Shown here piece after piece: positions 57,101-64,000 of a stretch of DNA of 64,000 nucleotides. The translations under genes were made by a program, and so were the position numbers. Each line of letters starts with the position of its first letter. Position 1 is the stretch's first letter. The DNA lies in contig CAMXCT020001657.1 of NCBI GenBank assembly GCA_947184155.2, positions 186,001 through 250,000 of the forward strand. Direction: 5' to 3'. The notes below the pieces were generated by a model. The model did no database searches. It saw only the letters and a program-made list of their open reading frames with translations, and was not told the origin of the DNA. The stretch comes from Cladocopium goreaui (lineage: Eukaryota; Sar; Dinophyceae; Suessiales; Symbiodiniaceae).

Positions 57101-59100
57101 GGCTTTCCCCCACTTTGAAGTTTAAATACGGAAAATGATGATAATAAACCATCAACAATTTGGGCTAGTCTATTTTGAGTTGAAACAAGCGTATGAGGCG
57201 CTGGTTTGTTTCATTGTTTGTTTTCCATCCTTCAAAGTGCATTGTGGTTATTTTTTTGCACGTTCGGTTTCAAATATGTTTCCACAATAGAGGCCCATCC
57301 CGCCAATCAATATACTACATTAATGTTTTTTTTGCCCAAGCCCGAAAATGGGATGACCCGAACCATGCTTATGAATCATTTGTGTATCAGTCGATCCTTC
57401 ATTGCAGATTGACGGGCCCTTTTCTGGGGATGGGTGGCAACCACCAACCAATCCAGTGAACAGTTTATGATGTTTTAATGATGTTCTCTTTCGATAGTAC
57501 ACCGGTTAGTATCAAATTTCCAAATACAACGAAAATTTCTCCAACATAATTCAGTTTCCCGTGGTTGGTGGGTATGGTCGGCTATGGTCGTGGATAATTA
57601 GCTGATAGTTTTCCCACACCTGATTTGGCTTAAAGAGGATTTCTGATATAATGGCAAATTCCTTTGCTACGTTTTTTTCTTTGCATTGTACCTAGCACCA
57701 CTTCCAGAGAATGCCAAAGCGCCACTTCTAGAGAATGCCAAAGTTTCCAACAAGACCAATTCCATTCAATTCCTTTACCACTCTTGGATCGCAATCGTTG
57801 CAGTGGCCCAGACATCACAAGCAACCTCAGAAAAGGGCAGAGCAGCTTGGCCATGGCATGTTCATGGTAGACCTGCAGCACAAGAAAATTGATGGGAAGC
57901 AGGCCCCCAAAATTGATTGCAAACCGCATGAAAAGTTTACAACCACCTATCATGTGGAGGGAGTTCATGTACATAGCATGGGCTTGAGACATATACATTC
58001 TTTTGCGTTGTTTCTATACTATATCGTACCATTGTGTGATTTATCATCTATCATCCTTCCCGTAGCACCCTTTGTTGCGTAGGCCACCCTGCAGTGACGA
58101 TTTAGTCTGTGCTGGTCCATGACAGCCATGACAGCCATGGTCCAGCGGTCTGACTATCCAGAAGGGAGAGTGAACAATGACCAGTGGCAGACTCTTGGCT
58201 GATTCAGACACATTGCTACAAACCAAACAATTGCTCATGAAGATTCCTTCAGATTCCAATGCATATGTTGTTTCTAAGATTCTTATGATTCTTGTTGTAC
58301 ATGCGTGGTTGGACAGCGGTGAAGAACTGCACAGGCTCACGGCTGGGGTCCACAAACACGGCTGGTGAGGAAAACACTTGTCAAGAGAAATACTAAACGA
58401 TTTGGATTTGTTTCCTATAGGACCATGGTCCCCTTAAGTAAGTATCAGCTGTCGCGCGCATCAAGGTGATTTCACCATGAGTCCCTGGACCGGGGCACTT
58501 GCTCTATCAGGCACCGCATGGGGCGCACAGGGTCGAACAATGCAAATTTAATGGAAGTTGTAGTTCTGTTTAGGGCAATTATTTGTGTCTCTCTATTATA
58601 TGTTTACGTCTTGATATTTCAAATATAGCAGTCGGGTCCGTAACCAGTTTGTGTAGGTGTGTTTCTGCGCAGGTGTTCGGGGGGTTGAGTTCGGGGTTTT
58701 TGGGTTCTCACTTCAACCAGCAGTTTCCAAAACACCTTGTTTTTCCATCGCCCCGTGGAAACCTACATGAGCTTAGCATTCAAGTGTCATGTTTGTGCCA
58801 CGCAGTGATGCCGCACAAATAACCAAATTGATGGAATTACAACTAAAATACCTAGATTTATTTATGATAGATATACGATGTATCATACATCAAATGGGTG
58901 TACTTTACACCAACTAACATAACTGGGTTGGCACCACCTTGTTGAGGCAATGAATGGTGGCACAGGGAGGATCAGCGCTTGGATGTGATGGTGCCTTTGG
59001 TGAGCTCCCTGCTGAGCTGCGTGGTGGTTCAACGCTTAAGCATCCAACCCTGTCACTAGCAGCTGGGCCTCATGGAATGCTGGCGGCGATTTCGGCGGAG

Positions 59101-60300
59101 ATGTTCCGTTGAATGATGATAGAAACAAAACGCATGTGATCATTTGTGTCTGTATGCATGGTTTGATGTGTGTCTGTATACACATTATACATGTGTTTGC
59201 GCCTTAAGCAGTGGAATTCTCTCAGCAAAATGTAACCATCGCAGCAGTTTCCGTAACCCCCCGTGCCAAGTCCCAATAACCCGTGTAAGCATTTAAAGAG
59301 CAAGCATGAATAGCATATGTTTTTGGATATTCATGGGGGCTCACCAATTGTGATCACCATAGATCCATTGACTCCAGTAATTACGTATCATCCATCACGC
59401 CAGTCAATTCACTATATGCGCGTTTTTTTCCCATACATTAACTTCTAAGAATTTCTTGCTTGGTTGAGCACTGTCTAATCCTTGTTTGTGTTCCAGATTT
59501 GGTTGCTGAACTCGCCTTTTCTAGAGAATGTCGAATCTTTCTTTGGCTAAGATGTCAGCATTCGTCGATGCCCCAGGACCTGCCGCCCGTAACCAGCCTT
59601 TCAGAGGATGCCGCTTTTCAGCACCAGGGGGTGCGAGAAGGGCTCCAGGTCGAGGAAGGGCCAAAAGCAGCTGGCCTTGGACCTCTGGTTGACTATGTAA
59701 CATAGATATTGAAAAGGCATCGTTTCTTCGGGAAAACTTCTATATCTGGTGGGTTGTCCATATCCATGAATTCAGCTGTGTACAGTTTGACGTCTTAGTG
59801 CTTGCCAGGAGTTTTTGGGATTCGCAAGGATTCAGCCGAAAATGGGGTGGTAGCGTTTGGGGTTGAGGCGATCATTGAAATGCACCAAGGTAAAGTAATT
59901 CAATTACAGACAGACATTCTAATACACAAGGCTCTTCAATTGGGTACTCGTGCGTAACCCGAAACCCGCATTTGCTGAAGGTTGTTTGTTATAACCCAGT
60001 TGCGGAGTTTTTTTGAAAATTGCCCATACAAAGTAGCAGTTGGAGGCATACATGCAGGATGCGGGCGGCCCGCACTTCAGGTCTCGTTGTGACAGGCTAG
60101 GGTGCCCTCAAAGTGGCTTAACGAGATTTTTTTCTGGGCCATTTTCGGACCATGTTGTACCAACTTTGGTTGGCCCCCATGCGCACAATCAGCTGGGCAT
60201 GTGAGTATGTTACTTTGGGTTGGTTATGTTAATGGTGGCGGCGCCTAGAAGAGGCCGTGCGCGTATGTCATTTTTCCTGTCTCTTCATTTATGGTTCGTT
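59101..60300. other. Gene-free stretch
   Basis: Ordinary sequence without recognisable genes or long repeats. The 81-codon frame near 59,460 has no family resemblance and is not called. Confidence 0.35.
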
Positions 60301-60328
60301 GGGGGGTGGGGGGGTGGGGTGGGGGATG
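60294..60328 (+). other. G-run with quadruplex potential
   Basis: Four or more runs of 4-7 G separated by single T bases (60,301-60,325) fit the G-quadruplex pattern on the plus strand. Confidence 0.7.
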
Positions 60329-60354
60329 TTAACGTTCATGGGACTTGCACACTT

Positions 60355-60511
60355 ACGTGATGCTACGCTACTGCACGTTCTCTTCAAGGTATACAACTAC
60401 GTGATGCTACGCTACTGCACGTTCTCTTCAAGGTATACAACTACGTGATGCTACGCGACTGCACGTTCTCTTCAAGGTATACAACTACGTGATGCTACGC
60501 TACTGCATGCG
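60355..60511 (+). repeat. 44-bp tandem repeat, about 3.5 units
   Basis: ACGTGATGCTACGC starts at 60,355, 60,399, 60,443 and 60,487. The units are nearly identical, with one T/G change in the third. Confidence 0.95.
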
Positions 60512-60675
60512 CGCCACGCAACAATACCCGCCATGATTTATGTACTCACACACACTCACGTAGGGTCATTGACGCTGTCTTTCATTCTTCGTTCTTTTTG
60601 GTCTTTCATTCTTTTCGCTTTTTTTACTGATGAGTCCCAGCGATCCTAACACCTTTGTAGTGGCACATGTCTTAA

Positions 60676-61281
60676 TTCCAATGCAACGGACCCTTGCAGG
60701 AAGTGTTGAAGTCCAAAATCTTGGCGTGCCTTTCGCACAAAACAAAGTGCGGAATCACCGGTTTCACAGATGGGGCCAATGTGTACAAGGCCGCAGCTAA
60801 GACTCAACAGAAGAGTAAGGGTCTCCGCTTTTTTCAAGTGAAGCACACGCAGTCGCAGTTTACTGTTGCAATTAGGAAGAGAACAGGTGTGAAAAAGGCA
60901 GGCACTCAGCAGTGTGACAGAATCTGGCACCATGTCAAAAAGGCACTCCCAAAGTCTCTGACCAGCCGAGCAGTTGATGGACATGTGAACGATCAACTGT
61001 TCTGGTCGTATGTTCATTTGATTGCTTTAGCGGCGGAAACCAAAGTGGCGGCAAAGGAGTTCTTAAATTCTCTGATTTCCCCACAAAATTCCAGAAACTT
61101 TCCGGCATTCACATGTTTTCCATGTCTGATATGTTGTAAAACAGGTGCATGCCGTGACGTGGCCGTTTCCTTTCACATTATGTTAGGCTACGGCACTGAG
61201 ACGAGGATGCAGTATGTTTTTGAAATTGGTTTGAGACATACTCATCTCTTCAACATGTGCGGAAAGGATACCATGTTTTGA
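60676..61281 (+). pseudogene. ISXO2-like (Merlin/IS1595-type) transposase fragment
   Basis: The frame is open from 60,676. No initiator ATG is seen near its start, and a TTG at 60,694 opens the 195-codon version numbered here. The order of motifs fits the C-terminal half of an ISXO2-like DDE transposase: TDGANVYK (Asp26), then VKHTQSQF (50-57), then AGTQQCDRIWHHVKKALPK (69-87), then an N..L..Y helix region. In the family this part carries the second and third acidic catalytic residues; here Asp75 stands where Glu is usual. The N-terminal part with the first Asp is missing, and the last 60 codons drift into non-homologous sequence. It is probably a decayed transposon or one exon of it. A CAG right before the similarity (60,697-60,699) could be a splice acceptor. 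Confidence 0.5.
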
Positions 61282-61721
61282 TTTGGAGCACCTCGCCGCA
61301 AAGAATCACGTAAAGCCAATTGATGTACTTTGTTGTAAAGCAATTCCGAAAAACAAACACGCACCAACAATCAACTTCATTAGCAGCTTGCTCCGGCTCG
61401 TCGACTCTCGGGCCATGGAAGGGTTCCCTCTGCCAGACTGGATTGGCAAGATCCATGGGCATCTAGTCTGGATTCAATGCAGTGCCGGGCCGTACTACTG
61501 TCAACCAAAAACGACGCATACATTTTAGATTACTTCGCATTGTTGGTTTATTTGATCTTGGGAATCTTGGGATATATGTTGACATATATATATAAGGGGA
61601 AACTCGCCAAGCCCCACATACACTTTACAGCCTCAGTAACAACAGCTGCTCATCAACTAATTTCAAGTCTGTAAGTGCCAAGACGGCTTGAAATGACCAA
61701 TGGTTCCAAAGATATCAATGA

Positions 61722-61801
61722 AAAAACCGTGAAAAGATTACAACATACTCCAAAAAATGAGTAAATTTCAGGCGTGTGTCTGGTGGCTTTTCACGGTTTT
61801 T
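61722..61801. repeat. 15-bp inverted repeat with 50-nt loop
   Basis: 61,722-61,736 (AAAAACCGTGAAAAG) pairs perfectly with 61,787-61,801. A further TTTCACGG follows at about 61,810. It could be a MITE remnant or a hairpin RNA end. Confidence 0.6.
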
Positions 61802-62383
61802 CTCGGCCGTTTCACGGTCCAGATTTTCTAGGAAATTTTAGGCAGGTACTTTCACCAGATCATATTCTGTTTTGCATTTGGTGACCTCATGATCTAAGAT
61901 GGAGACGTTTGCGCAGAGCCCGTGCTCAGCCCAGGCGCTTTTAGACAAGTGAATTCTGAGAAATCGAGGCGATTGGATTTGATCGCAGTTTTTTATCATT
62001 GAGTCCATTTTAAGTTGATTTTGACGTCTTTGTTCTGGTTAATTAGTTAATGTTGTATTCTCTATATTATATATACGCTTGCTGGTTGGTGCATGGCAGA
62101 TCTGAGGGAATACGAGTTTGTTGGTCACGCAAGTAGATCAACAAGGCGGTCGCGATCCCTTCCAAAGCATTAGTCGAGGTCATACATCACGCACTCGTTG
62201 CAGCAATCTGGCCCACACCACGGGCCACGCGTAGCCAAGCGAAGCCACGCGCCGCCACGCGCTGCTACACAGCTGCGGGGTGCATTGTGGGTGCTGATGC
62301 CAATGCAGGGTGCTGCTGCAGGATGTCTATGGTGTGTGCTTTGGGGCCTGGCTGCTGGTGTCCCTGCTTCTGAGATTCTTTAT

Positions 62384-62440
62384 TTGCGCGCGCGGTTTGT
62401 GGAGCCTGCATGCTTGCGCGCGCGGTTCGTGGAGCCTGTC
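62384..62440 (+). repeat. Short direct repeat GCGCGCGCGGTTTGTGGAGC
   Basis: Two adjacent copies differ by one base (GGTTTGTGG and GGTTCGTGG), separated by ATGCTT. The sequence is CpG-rich. Confidence 0.7.
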
Positions 62441-62470
62441 AAGCCCCAATTGAGGAATAAACTGAGTTGA

Positions 62471-63480
62471 GGCCATTTTGAGGGACTTGCGAAAACCCTT
62501 ACGTTTATTGATTATTGACGCTCATTTTCTGCCCCCCATGGTGGAATCCTATCAAAATTACCCATAGTGACAAACACCTAACAAGAGCTTACTAAAGGGT
62601 TGTGAGTGTTGTGAGCCCATCAACGACAGAGCTGTCATTGTATTATGAAAGGATTATGGGCAAATAACCTTTGAACTTTCTTTCAATGCTAGTTTTCCAC
62701 TAATTAATTAGGTCCCACCATCATTCCATTTTCTTCACGACAGTGTCAGTTTCCTTCATTTGTTATCAAGAGTTTTGAGCAATGAATCTGGCTTATTTAT
62801 TTACGATCCACAGTTTTTTCTCATATTTGAGGGTGATTGTCTGCCTTAGCCGCCAAGAATTGTTGAAAATGATTAAGTGTACCCAGGGCATGTAACCAAT
62901 GCATCAAGTTTCCCCGCAAACAGGACATGACGTTCCCGGGGAGGTTCCACGGTTCGATTGCAAATGCCTCCGGTTTTGGGTCCCCAAATTCTTTCACATT
63001 CCCAGTGAATGGGCGGTATATTTCTTTTATTTAAATACAAGTTTCGAAACCACAGGGGAAAAGCACAACCCGGAAACCAAAGCGAATACTGTAGGATATA
63101 AACTGAAAAATATAACTAAGCTAATAATATGAAATATTTACGGCCCACAAAAAACGTAAATAAGTTTTACCTACAGATTACTGTCTTACCAATTTAATGG
63201 CCTTTTTAATCTTGTTTATCCAAGTATCTATGCACCATCATTTTTCAACATGACATGCGAGATTCCTGGACAAACTCTATGTTGGCCATAAAAGTAGCCA
63301 TATAAAGCATCATCTTCGAACAGCCAGGCTAAACCGGGCCGGTAGTAAAGACCAGGTTAAACTAGGTCGAGGAAGCACTGGGAAAGGACATGGGAGTGAA
63401 AGAAGTTCGCATGCTGAGTCACGACAGTGTTGCGCCACGCGAGCCATATGGATGATGATGCATGATGATGCTGATGACAT
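62471..63480. other. Gene-free AT-rich stretch
   Basis: No frame over 80 codons and no recognised motif. Confidence 0.4.
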
Positions 63481-63778
63481 CTCTTCTCTATCTCTCTCTT
63501 CTCTCTCTCTCTCTCTCGCTGTCTTTTCTCTCTTTTCTCTCTCATCTCTCTTTTCTCTCTCTTCTCTCTTTTCTTTCTTTTCTCTCTTTTCTCTCTCTTC
63601 TCTCTTTTCTTTCTTTTCTCTCTTTTCTCTCTTTTCTCTCTTTTCTCTCTTTTCTCTCTTTTCTCTCTTTTCTATCTTTTCTCTTTTTTCTCTTTTCTCT
63701 CTTTTCTTACTTTCTTTTCTCTCTTTTCTTACTTTCTTTTCTCTCTTGTCTCTCTTCTCTGTCCTCGCTCTCTCCCTA

Positions 63779-63846
<68 letters not shown>
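63481..63846 (+). repeat. Polypyrimidine TCTC / TTTTCTCTC microsatellite
   Basis: A continuous C/T tract of about 365 bp: (TC)n at both ends and TTTTCTCTC units in the middle. Long frames on both strands (poly Ser/Leu/Phe, or Arg/Glu/Lys) are artefacts. Confidence 0.95.
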
Positions 63847-64000
63847 CCCTCTGTCCTCCTTGCTGGTAAGCAGAAGACTGAGGCCACCGATTTTGCCTGA
63901 GATTGTGACTTTGGCACTACCTTGCGGCGGTCTTTCTGGAGTATCGCAATTTCTGGCAGAGAGCACCCTGCGGACAGAGGTTCGCTACTACTACTACGAC

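Larger units (their letters stand above)
37718..59100. repeat. Segmental duplication copy 2
   Basis: Collinear with the three copy 1 segments. The last anchors are 58,118-58,170 (with 22,265-22,315) and 59,015-59,100 (with 34,895-34,990), which lie on either side of the nested-element insertion in copy 1. Divergence is substantial (frequent substitutions and indels), so the duplication is old. Within it I see local tandem growth and simple-sequence growth but no recognisable gene. Confidence 0.75.

Noticed and set aside
63310..63966. 218-codon Arg/Glu/Lys-rich frame resembling a coiled coil
   Set aside because: It is the complement of a polypyrimidine microsatellite.

Overview
This is a gene-poor, repeat-dominated eukaryotic nuclear window. 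There are no operons, ribosome-binding sites, rRNA or tRNA genes, and almost all short open frames sit in non-coding or repetitive DNA. The repeat load, a PIF1-like helicase relic, a GIY-YIG/reverse-transcriptase element and an ISXO2-type transposase remnant fit a large protist genome. A dinoflagellate (Symbiodiniaceae-like) is my best guess. That is inference: no spliced-leader exon or host gene proves it.

The backbone is two diverged, collinear tandem copies of one long block. Copy 1 covers about 100-12,160, 19,600-22,330 and 33,500-37,700. Copy 2 covers about 37,718-59,100, perhaps further. Comparing the copies shows what was inserted later. Copy 1 alone carries a 90-bp foldback hairpin (10,047-10,136), a helicase-plus-minisatellite island (about 12,160-19,600) and an 11-kb nest of mobile elements (22,491-33,484). 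Copy 2 alone carries a 573-bp tandem array (38,050-40,882), a tandem duplication at 41.75-43.5 kb and a simple-sequence block (48.9-51.8 kb).

The helicase island holds a minus-strand SF1B/PIF1-like helicase frame (13,019-15,064). A 114-codon frame lies upstream, separated by a -1 shift. The pair is flanked by a 39-bp inverted repeat and by copies of a 53-bp direct repeat. Next to it lies about 3 kb of minisatellite, including a very GC-rich array whose long open frames are artefacts.

The most interesting object is the nest at 22,491-33,484. Three pairs of direct repeats (C outer, A middle, B inner) are arranged C-A-B...B-A-C. All have CA-repeat ends, and similarity within pairs rises inward (B: one mismatch seen in about 370 bp). 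This is what serial insertion of elements into CA-repeat ends would leave. The inner element (23,281-31,250) carries four intact minus-strand ORFs: a 570-aa protein, an RS-rich 362-aa protein, a 906-aa GIY-YIG endonuclease plus reverse transcriptase with YVDN in place of YxDD, and a small RS-rich protein with an internal duplication. The two outer elements hold no convincing ORF, look non-autonomous, and share a short block at the same spacing from their right repeat.

The right end (59-64 kb) has a G-rich run, a 44-bp tandem repeat, a fragment of an ISXO2-like (Merlin/IS1595-type) transposase, a long-loop inverted repeat and a pyrimidine microsatellite. No complete host gene was recognised.
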